The notes: generated by a model not told the origin, from the letters alone. Shown: positions 40,144-49,690, counted from the stretch's first letter. The stretch is 64,000 bases of DNA from Porphyrobacter sp. TH134 (GCF_002855495.1 NZ_PKRO01000009.1:1-64000); one strand, 5' to 3'. Made by a program: numbers and translations.

Positions 40144-40163
40144 GTCGCGCGCACATCGCGAAC

Positions 40164-40197
40164 AAAGGGGGCGCTCCGGCAACGGGGCGCCCTTTTT
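40164..40197. terminator. Rho-independent terminator after TonB receptor
   Basis: AAAGGGGGCGC (40164-40174) pairs with GCGCCCTTT (40187-40195, with a small G bulge) and is followed by a T5 run. In reverse the A-run before the stem also gives a T-run, so it can terminate the convergent gene at 40201. Confidence 0.75.
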
Positions 40198-40200
40198 CGT

Positions 40201-40671
40201 TCAGTCCTCGGCGGTGGCGAGCAGCAAGGCGATGGCAGACCCGTCAAAGGCGACGAAAGCCCATTCGAAGGTCGCCTGCGTGATCGGGTTCCAGCCGAAA
40301 TACATCCGGTTGGTCATGATGTGCAGCTGGGCCGAATCAAAACAGGCGAGCCAGCCCTCTCCCATGGCCAGCGCATCATCCTCGCCCAGCCATGCCGCGT
40401 GCGAAAAGACCATGTCATGGCTGAAGGCCGCGACCAGCGCGGTGCGGGCCGATCGCGGGGCGTCTTTGCCGGCCTCGGCATCGAGCAGTTCCCAGTTCCC
40501 GCCGATCGGCTGGTAACCCAGACTGGTGACGAAGCGGTCAGCGCACGCGAAATGGAGCCCGGGCGGCGTATCCAGCGACTGCGCCCGAAAGGTAACCGTG
40601 GCCCCGGACGCGTTCAGGCGCGCGCGCCAGTTTTCAAAAAACGCCTCAAGCCGGGCCAGCGTCGCGCTCAC
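40201..40671 (-). CDS. Conserved-looking protein of unknown function downstream of yggS
   Basis: A 156-residue protein starting with a GTG at 40671 that overlaps the stop of the yggS-type gene (GTGA), a translational-coupling arrangement seen several times in this window. It begins MSATLARLEAFFENWRARLN and has GLHFACADRFVTSLGYQPIG and AALLVATAED-like ends. No known domain, signal peptide or membrane helix. Linked to PLP homeostasis only by position. The frame stays open far upstream inside yggS, but that part is out of frame with the real gene and is not coding. Confidence 0.65.
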   Translation of the reverse strand: MSATLARLEAFFENWRARLNASGATVTFRAQSLDTPPGLHFACADRFVTSLGYQPIGGNWELLDAEAGKDAPRSARTALVAAFSHDMVFSHAAWLGEDDALAMGEGWLACFDSAQLHIMTNRMYFGWNPITQATFEWAFVAFDGSAIALLLATAED

Positions 40672-41345
40672 GCGCGGGCTGCGCCTCTCTGGCCGAACAG
40701 CGCCGAACCCACCCGCACATGGGTCGCCCCCAGCATCACGGCGGTCTCGTAATCGCCGCTCATCCCCATGCTGAGCCCCGTAAGCCCATGATCCGCCGCC
40801 AATTTGGCGAGCAGCGCAAAGAACGGCGCGGCTTCGGTATCGGCCGGGGGGATGCACATCAGCCCCGCCAGCGGCACATCGGCGGCGCGCACCGCAGCGA
40901 GGAAAGCGGGCAATTCGCTGATAGGGCAGCCGCCCTTCTGCGCTTCGTCGCCAATATTGACCTGCACGAAACACGGCACACGCCGCCCCACCTTGTCCAT
41001 CGCGCGTGCCAGCGCGGTCAACAGGCTGGGCCGGTCGAGCGAGTGGATCACGTCGAACAGCGCCACCGCCTCTTCCGCCTTGTTCGATTGCAGCTGGCCG
41101 ATCAGGTGGAGTTCGATATCGGGGTGAGCTTCGCGCAAGGCGGGCCACTTGGCCTGCGCCTCCTGCACGCGGTTTTCGCCAAACACGCGCTGGCCCGCAT
41201 CGATCAGCGGTTGGATCGCGGGCGCATCATGGGTCTTGCTGACCGCGATCAGCGTGACATCGGCAGGCGCGCGCCGCGCGGGTTTGCACACGCGGGCGAT
41301 ATTGGCTTGCACTTCAGCGAGACGGGCAGCAGCTGTCTTATCCAT
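40668..41345 (-). CDS. PLP-binding homeostasis protein (YggS/PLPBP family)
   Basis: A 225-residue single-domain TIM-barrel protein that binds pyridoxal phosphate and buffers it. The PLP lysine is K37 in TLIAVSKTHD; FGENRVQEAQAKW, LHLIGQLQSNKAEEA, VQVNIGDEAQKGGCP, LSMGMSGDYETAVMLGATHV and VRVGSALFG are all family hallmarks. No catalytic activity is established; loss disturbs amino-acid and vitamin B6 metabolism in other bacteria. Start ATG 41345. The divergent ThiE-like gene's ATG overlaps it. Confidence 0.93.
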   Translation of the reverse strand: MDKTAAARLAEVQANIARVCKPARRAPADVTLIAVSKTHDAPAIQPLIDAGQRVFGENRVQEAQAKWPALREAHPDIELHLIGQLQSNKAEEAVALFDVIHSLDRPSLLTALARAMDKVGRRVPCFVQVNIGDEAQKGGCPISELPAFLAAVRAADVPLAGLMCIPPADTEAAPFFALLAKLAADHGLTGLSMGMSGDYETAVMLGATHVRVGSALFGQRGAARA

Positions 41346-41904
41346 GGCGCTGCTCTATAGCGGGTGCGTGCCGGACGCAAAGACCCTCCCCCGCCTGTGG
41401 CTGATCAGTGACGCAAGAAATGACGCGCGGCTGGAAGCGGCGTTGGCCGCGCTGCCGCGCGGATCGGGGCTGATCTATCGCCATTACCATTTGCCGGGGC
41501 CGGCACGCTATGCGCGGTTCCGCGCGCTGCGGCGAATCGCGCGGGCCCGGGGGCATGTGACGATCCTGGCCGATTCGGCGCTGACGGCGCGGGAATGGGG
41601 AGCGGACGGGATCTACGGTGCGCCGCGCGCGCTGGCGCCGCGCCGGGCCGGACTGATCCACTTGGCCACCGCCCACAACCTTGCCGAACTGGGGCTGGCC
41701 GCGCGGCTGGGGGCGGATGCGGCGCTGCTGTCTCCGGTGTTCGCCACCCGCTCGCACCCCGGCGCTGGCGTGCTGGGACCGGTGCGCTTCCGGTTGCTCG
41801 CGCGGCAAGCCGCCCTGCCGGTGATCGCGCTGGGCGGCATGAGCGCCGCCCATGCCCGCGCGCTGGATTGGCCCGTGTGGGCCGCGATCGACGGGCTGAG
41901 TTAG
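41344..41904 (+). CDS. Thiamine phosphate synthase-like protein
   Basis: A 186-residue TMP-synthase/TenI-type barrel: LPRLWLISDARNDARLE, LIYRHYHLPGPARYARFRAL, a GADGIYGAPRALAPRRAG strand (the HxxQxDxP region altered), LLSPVFATRSHPGAGVLGPV and VIALGGMSAAHARAL. Key diphosphate-binding residues of true ThiE (the Q-K-D and SxHxxxE patterns) are partly changed, so it is probably a TenI-like relative rather than a classical ThiE. The ATG at 41344 overlaps the divergent yggS start codon; a GTG at 41368 is a likely alternative that would leave room for ribosome binding. Confidence 0.75.
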   Translation: MALLYSGCVPDAKTLPRLWLISDARNDARLEAALAALPRGSGLIYRHYHLPGPARYARFRALRRIARARGHVTILADSALTAREWGADGIYGAPRALAPRRAGLIHLATAHNLAELGLAARLGADAALLSPVFATRSHPGAGVLGPVRFRLLARQAALPVIALGGMSAAHARALDWPVWAAIDGLS

Positions 41905-41979
41905 CGCTGCCCCTGTCGCTCTTTCCTTGACCGCGAAGGCTCAAGGATTCATGATGTGTTCCGGTCAGGAGATACCCCA

Positions 41980-44394
41980 ATGGCGAGCCGCGCGGCCCTT
42001 CCCAACAAACCCGGTCGCCAAACCGATGCGGAATGGCGTGCAGGCCTGCGCCGCAGCTTGCGCCGTCTGGTGCAGATGACAGGTGCGGGGCTGCTGCTGG
42101 GCGCAGCGGTGTTCCTTGCGCTGGCGCTGGCGAGCTATACCCAGACCGATCCCAGCCCCTCGACCGCAGCCGACCCCAGTGAAGTCGCCAACTGGATGGG
42201 CGCGAGCGGGGCGTGGGCGGCGGACCGGGTGCTGCTGATCTTCGGCCTGCCCGGCGTGCTGCTGCTGCCCTTGCTTTACGTCTCCGCCCGTAAGCTGTGG
42301 CGCGATGTCGAAAATGGGGACGAGCCCGAAACCACCGCCTGGTGGATGCCGACCGCGCTGCTGCTGGTCGCCATGTCGCTGATCGCGACCGTGCTCAGCC
42401 TGGTCTTCGACGGGCCGGGCGGCACGCTGCCTGCACAATCGGGCGGCATGGCCGGATTGCTGGGCGCGAGCGCGATCCAGGCCATCGCCGCGCGGTTTGG
42501 TGCCGGGGCGGAAGGCTGGGTGATCCTTGGCCTCGCTTTTGTCAGTCTGGCCGCCGGGGTCGCCTTGCTGACCCGGATCTTTGCCATCGACTGGCGCGTG
42601 CTGATGAGCCTGCCCGAATTTCTCGGCGGCGGATCGCTGGCGGGGCTTGCGCGCCGCGTGCCGCTGCCGCTGCCGGGCCGGCCTGCGGTGCCCGCGCTGG
42701 CCTTTGCCGGGGATGACGAGGATGAGGAGGCCGCCCCGCGCCCACGCCGCATCGCCAAAACCGACACAGCGCCCGCCCCGCTGGAAGATCGCCCGCGCCG
42801 CACGCCCGAAATCAGCGATCCTTCCGCCCCGCCCAAACGCGCCGCCACCGCCAGGACCGCGCAAGCCGACATGTTTGCCGCCTTCAAGCTGCCCAGCCTC
42901 GATCTGCTGGCCGAACCGCCGGCGGACAAAGGCCCCAAGCTCGACAAGCTGGCGCTCGAGCGTAACGCCCGCCTGCTCGAAAACGTGCTCGACGATTTCA
43001 ACGTGAAGGGCGAAATCACCGCGGTGCGCACCGGCCCGGTGGTGACGATGTACGAGTTGGAGCCTGCGCCCGGCATCAAGGCCAGCCGGATCATCGGCCT
43101 CGCTGAAGACATCGCCCGCAATATGAGCGCGATTTCCGCGCGCGTCTCGCCGATCCCGGGGCGCACCGTCATGGGCATCGAACTGCCCAATCAGGATCGC
43201 CAGATGGTGGCCCTGAAAGAACTCGCCGCCTGCGCCGACTTTGTCGATGCCAAGGGCAACCTGCCGATCATTCTGGGCAAGGATATCGCGGGCGAGCCGA
43301 TCATCGCTGATCTTGCCGCCATGCCGCACTTGCTGGTCGCGGGCACCACCGGGTCGGGCAAGTCGGTCGGCCTCAACGTGATCCTGCTTTCGCTATTGTA
43401 CCGCTTCACGCCGACCGAACTGCGCCTGATCCTGATCGATCCCAAGGTGCTGGAACTGAAAACCTACGACGACATCCCACACCTGCTCTCGCCGGTGGTG
43501 ACGGAGCCGGCCAAATCGGTGCGCGCGCTGAAATGGGCGGTCGAGGAAATGGAGCGGCGCTATCGGATGATGAGCGCGATTTCCTCGCGCAACATCCATT
43601 CCTTCAACGAAAAGGTCAGCGCCGCCATCGCCAAGGGCAAGCCATTGGGTCGCCGGGTGCAGACCGGGTTCGATCCCGAAACCGGCGAGCAGTTGTTCGA
43701 GGAAGAACAGCTCGATTACCAGCCGCTGCCCCAGATCGTGTTGATCGTCGACGAGCTGGCCGACTTGATGGTCACCATCGGCAAGGAAATCGAAGTCCTG
43801 ATCCAGCGCCTCAGCCAGAAATCGCGCGCCGCCGGTATCCACCTTATCATGGCCACCCAGCGCCCCTCGGTCGATGTTATCACCGGGGTCATCAAGGCCA
43901 ACCTGCCGACCCGCATCAGCTTCAAGGTGACCAGCCGAATCGACAGCCGCACGATCCTGGGCGAACAGGGCGCCGAACAATTGCTGGGCAAGGGCGACAT
44001 GCTCTACAAGCCCAACACCGGCGCGATGGTGCGCGTGCACGGGCCCTTCGTCTCGGACGAGGAAGTGGAAGCGGTGGCGGATTTCTGGCGCGGTCAGGGC
44101 TCGCCCGAATATGTCGATGCGGTGACCGAAGAGCCGGAAGAAGGCTTCGGCTTCGGCTTTGAAGACGACATGACCGCCTCGGACAACCCCGAAGAACGCA
44201 AGTACCGTCAGGCCTGCCAGATCGTCATCGAAAACCAGAAGGCATCCGGCTCCTGGCTTCAGCGCCAGATGGGCGTGGGCTACAACACGGCCGCCAAATG
44301 GATCGAACGGATGGAGGAAGATGGGCTGGTCGGCCCGGCCAATCACGTCGGTCGGCGCGAGATCTACCGCGACAAGGATGGCAATCCGTTGTAA
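41980..44394 (+). CDS. ftsK: DNA translocase FtsK
   Basis: An 804-residue septal DNA translocase that moves chromosome ends through the closing septum and activates XerCD at dif. N-terminus has about four membrane helices (LLLGAAVFLALALASYTQ, VLLIFGLPGVLLLPLLYV and others); a Pro/Ala-rich linker spans about 230-320; the motor has Walker A VAGTTGSGKSVGLN (about 452-465), Walker B VLIVDELADLM and the arginine region TQRPSVDVITGVIKANLPTR; the C-terminal gamma winged helix has GSWLQRQMGVGYNTAAKWIE, which recognises KOPS. AGGAG lies 8 nt before the ATG at 41980. Confidence 0.96.
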   Translation: MASRAALPNKPGRQTDAEWRAGLRRSLRRLVQMTGAGLLLGAAVFLALALASYTQTDPSPSTAADPSEVANWMGASGAWAADRVLLIFGLPGVLLLPLLYVSARKLWRDVENGDEPETTAWWMPTALLLVAMSLIATVLSLVFDGPGGTLPAQSGGMAGLLGASAIQAIAARFGAGAEGWVILGLAFVSLAAGVALLTRIFAIDWRVLMSLPEFLGGGSLAGLARRVPLPLPGRPAVPALAFAGDDEDEEAAPRPRRIAKTDTAPAPLEDRPRRTPEISDPSAPPKRAATARTAQADMFAAFKLPSLDLLAEPPADKGPKLDKLALERNARLLENVLDDFNVKGEITAVRTGPVVTMYELEPAPGIKASRIIGLAEDIARNMSAISARVSPIPGRTVMGIELPNQDRQMVALKELAACADFVDAKGNLPIILGKDIAGEPIIADLAAMPHLLVAGTTGSGKSVGLNVILLSLLYRFTPTELRLILIDPKVLELKTYDDIPHLLSPVVTEPAKSVRALKWAVEEMERRYRMMSAISSRNIHSFNEKVSAAIAKGKPLGRRVQTGFDPETGEQLFEEEQLDYQPLPQIVLIVDELADLMVTIGKEIEVLIQRLSQKSRAAGIHLIMATQRPSVDVITGVIKANLPTRISFKVTSRIDSRTILGEQGAEQLLGKGDMLYKPNTGAMVRVHGPFVSDEEVEAVADFWRGQGSPEYVDAVTEEPEEGFGFGFEDDMTASDNPEERKYRQACQIVIENQKASGSWLQRQMGVGYNTAAKWIERMEEDGLVGPANHVGRREIYRDKDGNPL

Positions 44395-44535
44395 TTTCAC
44401 GCCGGGAATGATGCAGGAAAGCAACGTCACTAATGTGAAATAGTGCTGTCACGGATCCTTCTCGGCAAGGTCGCGGTAGCGTCACCAAGCGTTGCCACGG
44501 GCTTGACCTGTCTCATGCAACAGGGAAGGCAACTT

Positions 44536-46851
44536 ATGCTCCGCACCTCATTTACGCGCGTCTCGCTGATCGCGCTCACCGCCACGCTCGCCGCCGCGCC
44601 CCACGCCGCTTTCGCTCAAGACAGCGATGCAGCTGCCGAGGATGACAGCGGGTCGGGCAACCAGATCATCGTCACCACCCAAAAGATCGAGCAGCGCGCG
44701 CTGGACGTGCCGATCACCATCTCGGCGCTCGCGGGCGAGCGGATCCGCGAACTGGGCGTGACCGATCTTGATGAACTGTCCTATTACACCCCCGGCCTGC
44801 TGATTCAGGAGCAGAGCGCCAACAACCCCGGCGTTGTGATCCGCGGCATTACCTCGGATAGCGGCTCGGCGCAGGAAGGCCCGCGCGTCACGCTCTATTA
44901 CAATGGCGTCGATATTTCGCGCTCGCGCGGCAGCTATCAGGCGATCTACGATCTGGAACGGGTCGAAGTGGTCAAGGGCCCGCAGGCCACCTTGTTTGGC
45001 ACCGCCAGCGCCGTGGGCGCGATCAGCCTTGTTTCGGCCCGCCCGCGCGAAGGGTTTTCGGGCGAAGTGCGCGGCAGCTACGGCAATTTCGACCAGACCA
45101 TGGTGGGCGGCCACATCAATATCGGGTCCGACGTCATCGCCGCGCGCATCGCGGGCGAATGGCGCAAGCGCGATGGTTATGTCAGGAACCTCAGCCCGAA
45201 CCAGACCAAGGATCTTTATGCCCAAGATCAGTTCGGGCTGCGCGCGTCGATCCGCTACACCCCCACCGACAGCTTCACGCTCGATCTGATCGGCACCTAT
45301 GACCAGCAGCGCAATGGCGGAACGCCGTTCATTTCGGCCACCTTCCCGGCCTCGTCCGCCTCGCCCGGCGGCCCGGCCAATGCCTTTGTCGATGCCAATC
45401 TTGGCGGCCTCCCCTCGGCGGCAGCGACGCTGGGTGACGATCAGCTCGGCCTGAACCGCGAGGTTTACGATCTCAACCTTACCGCCGAATACCAGTTCTC
45501 CGACGAATGGACCTTCACCACGGTGAACGGCTACCGCGAGTTTGACAGCCTTGAGGTGTTCGATGCCGATGGTTCGGCCGCGCCGTTCCTCGAATTCACC
45601 GAATTCGCCAAGGGCTGGCAGGTCAGCCATGAAGGCCGGTTCAGCTATGCCGGCGAGAAGCTGCGCGCCAGCGCGGGCTGGAACATGTTCATCGAAGACG
45701 GCTTCCAGAACGTGCCGTTCGCTACCGAGGAGGGCGTCTTCCTCAGCTGCCTTGGCGGCCTGTTCGCCAACCCGCGCCGGCTGTGCGTTGCGCCCGATGG
45801 CAGCGTTCCTGCCCTTGGCGCGACCAACATCCCCTACAGCGCCATCCTGTTCCAGAACGAAGGCCGCAACGAAGCCTATTCGGTGTTCGCCGATGTGACC
45901 TGGCTGCCGACCGACGCGCTGGAACTGACCGCCGGTGTCCGCTTCCTTGACGAACTTCGCCGGTCGAGCTTTTCCAACAACATCCCCAACAGCAGGCTGA
46001 CCGGCGCGCCGCTGATCCCCGGCGGGGTCAATACCGGCGGGCTTGTGTTCACGGTTGAAGAGGAGTTTCAGGCGGTGTTGCCGCGCTTCAACGCGCTGTA
46101 CCGCATCAGCGATGATGTGAACGTCTATGCCACCATCTCCAAGGGCCGCCGTTCGCCCGTGGTGCAGCTGAACGCCCGCCGTGACGGGGCCAACGTGGTC
46201 GCCAACCGCACCGACGTGGATGCGGAAATCGTCTGGAACTACGAAGGCGGGATCAAGCTTGCCGCTGGCCCGGTGTCCGCCTCGCTCGGCGTCTATTACC
46301 AGGTCTATGACAACTTCCAGGTCTCGATCCCCGATCCGGCGCGTCCCGGCACCACCATCACGGTCAGCGCCGGCAGTGCCAGCAACCTTGGCGTCGAAGG
46401 CGAGCTGGCGGTTGATCTTGCCGACTGGCTCAACGTGTTCGGCAATTTCGGCTTCATCGACGGCGGGGTCGATAATGACCCGGCCAACGGCAACCTTGCC
46501 GGATCGCGCTTCCGCCTCCAGCCGGAATGGCAGGCCTCGGGCGGCTTCACGGTCGATTACGACTTTGGCGGCGCGCGGTTCTTCGCCACGCCGACTGTCA
46601 CCCACCGCAGCACAATCTTCTTCCAGGTGCCCAACTCCAACCTGCTGTCGCAGGGGCCGGTGACACTGGTGAACGCCCGCGCCGGGGTAAGCTTTGCCGA
46701 TGAGCGGTATGAAATCGCCGGTTTCATCCGCAATGCCTTCAATGAAGACTTCCTGCTGGATGCCGGCAACACCGGCAACGGGTTCGGCGTCCCAACCTTC
46801 ATTCCGGGCGAGCCGCGGTTCTACGGGGTGGAAGTCACCGCCAAGTTCTGA
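44536..46851 (+). CDS. TonB-dependent outer-membrane receptor
   Basis: A 771-residue receptor with a signal peptide (ending APHAAFAQ, about residue 28) and the plug domain IIVTTQKIEQRALDVPITIS (TonB box IIVTT), VVIRGITSDSGSAQEGPRVT, YDLERVEVVKGPQATLFGTA, SAVGAISLVSARP. The barrel ends FYGVEVTAKF with the terminal Phe. Two Cys in VFLSCLGGLFANPRRLCVA may form a loop disulfide. It differs clearly from the receptor at 37768, so the two are not a recent duplication. Starts ATG 44536; ATG 44515 is possible but would spoil the signal peptide. Confidence 0.9.
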   Translation: MLRTSFTRVSLIALTATLAAAPHAAFAQDSDAAAEDDSGSGNQIIVTTQKIEQRALDVPITISALAGERIRELGVTDLDELSYYTPGLLIQEQSANNPGVVIRGITSDSGSAQEGPRVTLYYNGVDISRSRGSYQAIYDLERVEVVKGPQATLFGTASAVGAISLVSARPREGFSGEVRGSYGNFDQTMVGGHINIGSDVIAARIAGEWRKRDGYVRNLSPNQTKDLYAQDQFGLRASIRYTPTDSFTLDLIGTYDQQRNGGTPFISATFPASSASPGGPANAFVDANLGGLPSAAATLGDDQLGLNREVYDLNLTAEYQFSDEWTFTTVNGYREFDSLEVFDADGSAAPFLEFTEFAKGWQVSHEGRFSYAGEKLRASAGWNMFIEDGFQNVPFATEEGVFLSCLGGLFANPRRLCVAPDGSVPALGATNIPYSAILFQNEGRNEAYSVFADVTWLPTDALELTAGVRFLDELRRSSFSNNIPNSRLTGAPLIPGGVNTGGLVFTVEEEFQAVLPRFNALYRISDDVNVYATISKGRRSPVVQLNARRDGANVVANRTDVDAEIVWNYEGGIKLAAGPVSASLGVYYQVYDNFQVSIPDPARPGTTITVSAGSASNLGVEGELAVDLADWLNVFGNFGFIDGGVDNDPANGNLAGSRFRLQPEWQASGGFTVDYDFGGARFFATPTVTHRSTIFFQVPNSNLLSQGPVTLVNARAGVSFADERYEIAGFIRNAFNEDFLLDAGNTGNGFGVPTFIPGEPRFYGVEVTAKF

Positions 46852-46858
46852 GCCTGCC

Positions 46859-47410
46859 CTACCGGGACATAATGGCGGGCGGGGGGCGCAAATCCTCCGC
46901 CCGCTGCGCCTCACGCTCGGCGATTTCTTGCGGTGTCAGCGGGCGAAAGCGGATGCTGATGGGGGTGAAGCTGCCGTCGTCGCGCTGGCGGATCGTCACG
47001 ATCCCGCGCTGATCGCTGCGGCGCAGCTGCGCGTCGAGCTTCGCGGCGCGGTCCTGCCCCACATACAACCGGCCGCGGATCAGCCCGTTGGTGCCGTAAA
47101 CGTCCCCCGGTGCCGCGCGCAGCGGGTGGGCGCAGGTATCGCCATCGCGCAGGGCGCTGACCGACGCGATAACCGGCGCCGTGCCCGACAGGCACAGCGC
47201 GTCCAGCGGAGCCGCCTGTCCGGCACCTGCTCCCGGCCAATCATAACCAAACTCGGCATAATGCCCGCGCAGGATATCGCGCGGATCATAGCCGGTGACC
47301 GGCACCTCCCATTCGGTGCCCTGATGGTAGGTCTGGTCGCTCATTCCCCACAGCATCGCAAGACCGAGCAGCGGGACTGTGACCGCAGCGAGGCGCACCA
47401 TCGGGTTCAT
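46859..47410 (-). CDS. GDYXXLXY family membrane-anchored protein
   Basis: A 183-residue protein with an N-terminal anchor (VRLAAVTVPLLGLAMLWGMS) and the family motif around YDPRDILRGHYAEFGYDW (residues about 41-58), the RGDYxxLxY core in the variant RGHYAEFGY. Further blocks GDVYGTNGLIRGRLYVGQDR and ISIRFRPLT fit. Almost always found next to DUF2157/DUF4401 membrane proteins, as here; the pair's function is unknown. The start overlaps the stop of DUF2157 (ATGA). Confidence 0.85.
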   Translation of the reverse strand: MNPMVRLAAVTVPLLGLAMLWGMSDQTYHQGTEWEVPVTGYDPRDILRGHYAEFGYDWPGAGAGQAAPLDALCLSGTAPVIASVSALRDGDTCAHPLRAAPGDVYGTNGLIRGRLYVGQDRAAKLDAQLRRSDQRGIVTIRQRDDGSFTPISIRFRPLTPQEIAEREAQRAEDLRPPPAIMSR

Positions 47411-48525
47411 GCCCCGCTCTCCTGCGCATCAGGGGCAAAGCGCCGCGACACCCGGACCGCGCCCCATGCGACGCCGAGGATCATCACGCCCGCCGCAATC
47501 AGCCCAAAGCCGCTGGTCAAAAGGTCGCCCGCCAGTTCAAAGCTGAGCGCGATCAGCCGCAGCGCGATCACCCCCACCGCCAGCTGAAAGACCCCGCGCC
47601 ACTGCGCCGCCAGCGCGGCCGCGGCGATCCCGGACCACAGCAGCATGAACAAGAGCGCCGCCGCCAGCGTGCGATCATTGACGATATCGGCCAGCGGCAG
47701 CGCCGCACCAGCCCCGATGATGATCGCGCCGGCCATCCGGCCCGAAAGGCCCCGCCGCACCGCGATCACGCCGCCGCCCGCCACCACCGCCACCGCGCCG
47801 GCCACCAGCATGCTGACGCCGATGATCCCGCCATCGTTTTGGTCGAAGCCATCCGCACTGGCGAGCGCGCAGGCCGCCGAGGCTGCGGCCACCGCATAGG
47901 CGAGCGCGAGTTGTTCAAGCCGCCGCCAGAAAACCGGGCGCTCGCTGCGCGCCCGCATCGCGGCGGCGAGCGGGGCAAGCAGCACGGGCAGGGCGGTGAT
48001 GAACCCGTCATCGAAATAGCGCCCGGCTGCCGCATAATCCCACACGCACCACACCATGCCGCCCAGCACGGCGAGCGCGGTCGGCCAGCTGCGGCCCGTC
48101 AGCAGCAGCAGCGGTGCAAACAGCGCCAGCCAAGCCGCCAGCGGCTGCCACAGCGGCGAGGCGGTCTGATAGACCTGGCCCAGATGCCCGAAAAAGGTGA
48201 GGCCCAGCGCGGCGGTGACGAAGACGAGGGCTTCGGCCGCCCAGGGCGAGCGTTCGGCCAGTTGCTGTTCACGCAGGAACAACCCGGCCAGCAGCCCCGC
48301 AATCAGCGCCAGATGCACCGCCAGCCGCAGCAGCCCCGGGATCTCCTCCCAGTTGGCCGCCACCACCGACACCAGACCCAGCCCGATGGCGAGCGCCCCG
48401 ATGCCATACACCGCCCACACCGCCAGCGGGCGGGCATGCGCGGTTTCATAGGCAGCCAGCCGATCGCGCGTCGCCGCATCGATCAGGCCGGCTGCGTGCC
48501 ATTCGGCAAGTTTGCGCGCGCTCAT
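47407..48525 (-). CDS. DUF2157 membrane protein
   Basis: A 372-residue protein beginning MSARKLAEWHAAGLIDAATR, the typical soluble DUF2157 head, followed by about 10 membrane helices (AVYGIGALAIGLGLVSVVAA, LAVHLALIAGLLAGLFL, and so on) with the conserved FFGHLGQVYQT segment. Partner of the GDYXXLXY gene by overlap of 4 nt. Start ATG 48525. Function unknown; possibly an envelope-stress or lipid-related complex. Confidence 0.88.
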   Translation of the reverse strand: MSARKLAEWHAAGLIDAATRDRLAAYETAHARPLAVWAVYGIGALAIGLGLVSVVAANWEEIPGLLRLAVHLALIAGLLAGLFLREQQLAERSPWAAEALVFVTAALGLTFFGHLGQVYQTASPLWQPLAAWLALFAPLLLLTGRSWPTALAVLGGMVWCVWDYAAAGRYFDDGFITALPVLLAPLAAAMRARSERPVFWRRLEQLALAYAVAAASAACALASADGFDQNDGGIIGVSMLVAGAVAVVAGGGVIAVRRGLSGRMAGAIIIGAGAALPLADIVNDRTLAAALLFMLLWSGIAAAALAAQWRGVFQLAVGVIALRLIALSFELAGDLLTSGFGLIAAGVMILGVAWGAVRVSRRFAPDAQESGA

Positions 48526-48567
48526 GCCTGCCAGCCTAATCGCTGGCAGGGCGCAGGGCAATCGCGC

Positions 48568-49629
48568 TTACTTCGCTTCGAGTTCGGCCTTGGTCAGCAC
48601 GGTCATGCCCTGAACCTTGGCCGCGTTGGCCTGCATCACATCTGCGGGCATCGCCACCATCCCGATCCGGGCGAGCGGGCCGCCCTTGCCCCAGCTCTTG
48701 ACCCATTCCTTCATGAAATCTTCCAGCCCGGGAATGGCGCGCATGTGTTCTTTCTTGACGTAGACGAACAGCGGCCGGGCACCGGGATAGGCGAAGCTGG
48801 CGATGTTTTCGTAAGTCGGCTGGACGCTGTTCATCGGCAGGCCCTGCACCTTGTCGGTGTTTTCTTCGAGATAGGAATAGCCGAAAACGCCCACCGCGCG
48901 CGGGTTGCCGACGATCTTCTGGACGATCAGATTGTCCTGTTCGCCCTGATCGACATAGCCGCCATCGTCGCGCACTTCGGTGCAGATCTGCTTGTACTGC
49001 TCTTCATCGCTGTCTTTCAGCGCCTTCATGGCGGGATCGGACTTGCACCCGGCTTCCAGCACCAGTTCTTTCAGCGCATCGCGCGTACCCGACGTGCTGG
49101 GCGGGCCGTAAACGAGGATCGGATCGGCCGGCAGCGCCGGGTCGACATCCTTCCAGGTCTTGGCGGTCTGCGGCTTGCCATAGGGGCGCGCCGCCAGCGC
49201 TTCGTACACGGTCTTGGGCGACAGGTTCAGCATGATCCCGCCATTGGCCGAGGCAAAAGCGATGCCGTCCAGCCCGACCTGCAATTCGATCACCTCGTCC
49301 ACCTTGTTGGCGGCGCAGGAATCAAACTCCGACGGCTTCATCCGGCGCGAGGCGTTGACCATGTCCGGCGTGTTGGGCCCAAGGCCCGAACAAAACAGCT
49401 GGATGCCATTGCCCGTACCGGTGGATTCGATCAGCGGCGAGCGCATGTCGGGAAAGCTGCGCGAGAAGTTCTCGGCCACCACCTTCGCGAAGGGATAGAC
49501 GGTCGACGAGCCGACGGCATGAACCGATTGCTGGGTCGCACCGCCGCCGCTGTCGCAGGCGGTCAGGGTCGCGGCGGCCAGCGAAAGCAAGGCGCCCGTT
49601 TTGATCGAGGCAATGATGCGATGTGTCAT
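48568..49629 (-). CDS. pstS: PstS-type phosphate ABC transporter substrate-binding lipoprotein
   Basis: A 353-residue periplasmic phosphate-binding protein with a lipobox signal peptide (LSLAAATLTACDSGG, Cys25). VGSSTVYPFAKVVAENFSRS and ESTGTGNGIQLFCSGLGPNT carry the Ser/Thr/Arg phosphate contacts; GPPSTSGTRDALKELVLEAG is the second phosphate-binding loop. The C-terminal lobe follows normally. A candidate PHO box lies 62 nt upstream of the start. pstCAB, phoU and phoBR are not next to it, so it is a stand-alone pstS gene or the first of a set separated by rearrangement. Confidence 0.92.
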   Translation of the reverse strand: MTHRIIASIKTGALLSLAAATLTACDSGGGATQQSVHAVGSSTVYPFAKVVAENFSRSFPDMRSPLIESTGTGNGIQLFCSGLGPNTPDMVNASRRMKPSEFDSCAANKVDEVIELQVGLDGIAFASANGGIMLNLSPKTVYEALAARPYGKPQTAKTWKDVDPALPADPILVYGPPSTSGTRDALKELVLEAGCKSDPAMKALKDSDEEQYKQICTEVRDDGGYVDQGEQDNLIVQKIVGNPRAVGVFGYSYLEENTDKVQGLPMNSVQPTYENIASFAYPGARPLFVYVKKEHMRAIPGLEDFMKEWVKSWGKGGPLARIGMVAMPADVMQANAAKVQGMTVLTKAELEAK

Positions 49630-49690
49630 GACAAAAATCCTGATGAGCAGCGCAGATCGGTGCCCGCTGCCGCCGCGCTAGGGCCGTTTC

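Noticed and set aside
37750..40182. 810-codon minus-strand open frame
   Set aside because: Shadow of the TonB receptor; no domain and composition typical of antisense.
40672..41148. Upstream extension of the hypothetical gene at 40201-40671
   Set aside because: It lies inside yggS in another frame; the GTG overlapping the yggS stop is a better start.
44548..46914. 788-codon minus-strand open frame
   Set aside because: Shadow of the second TonB receptor.
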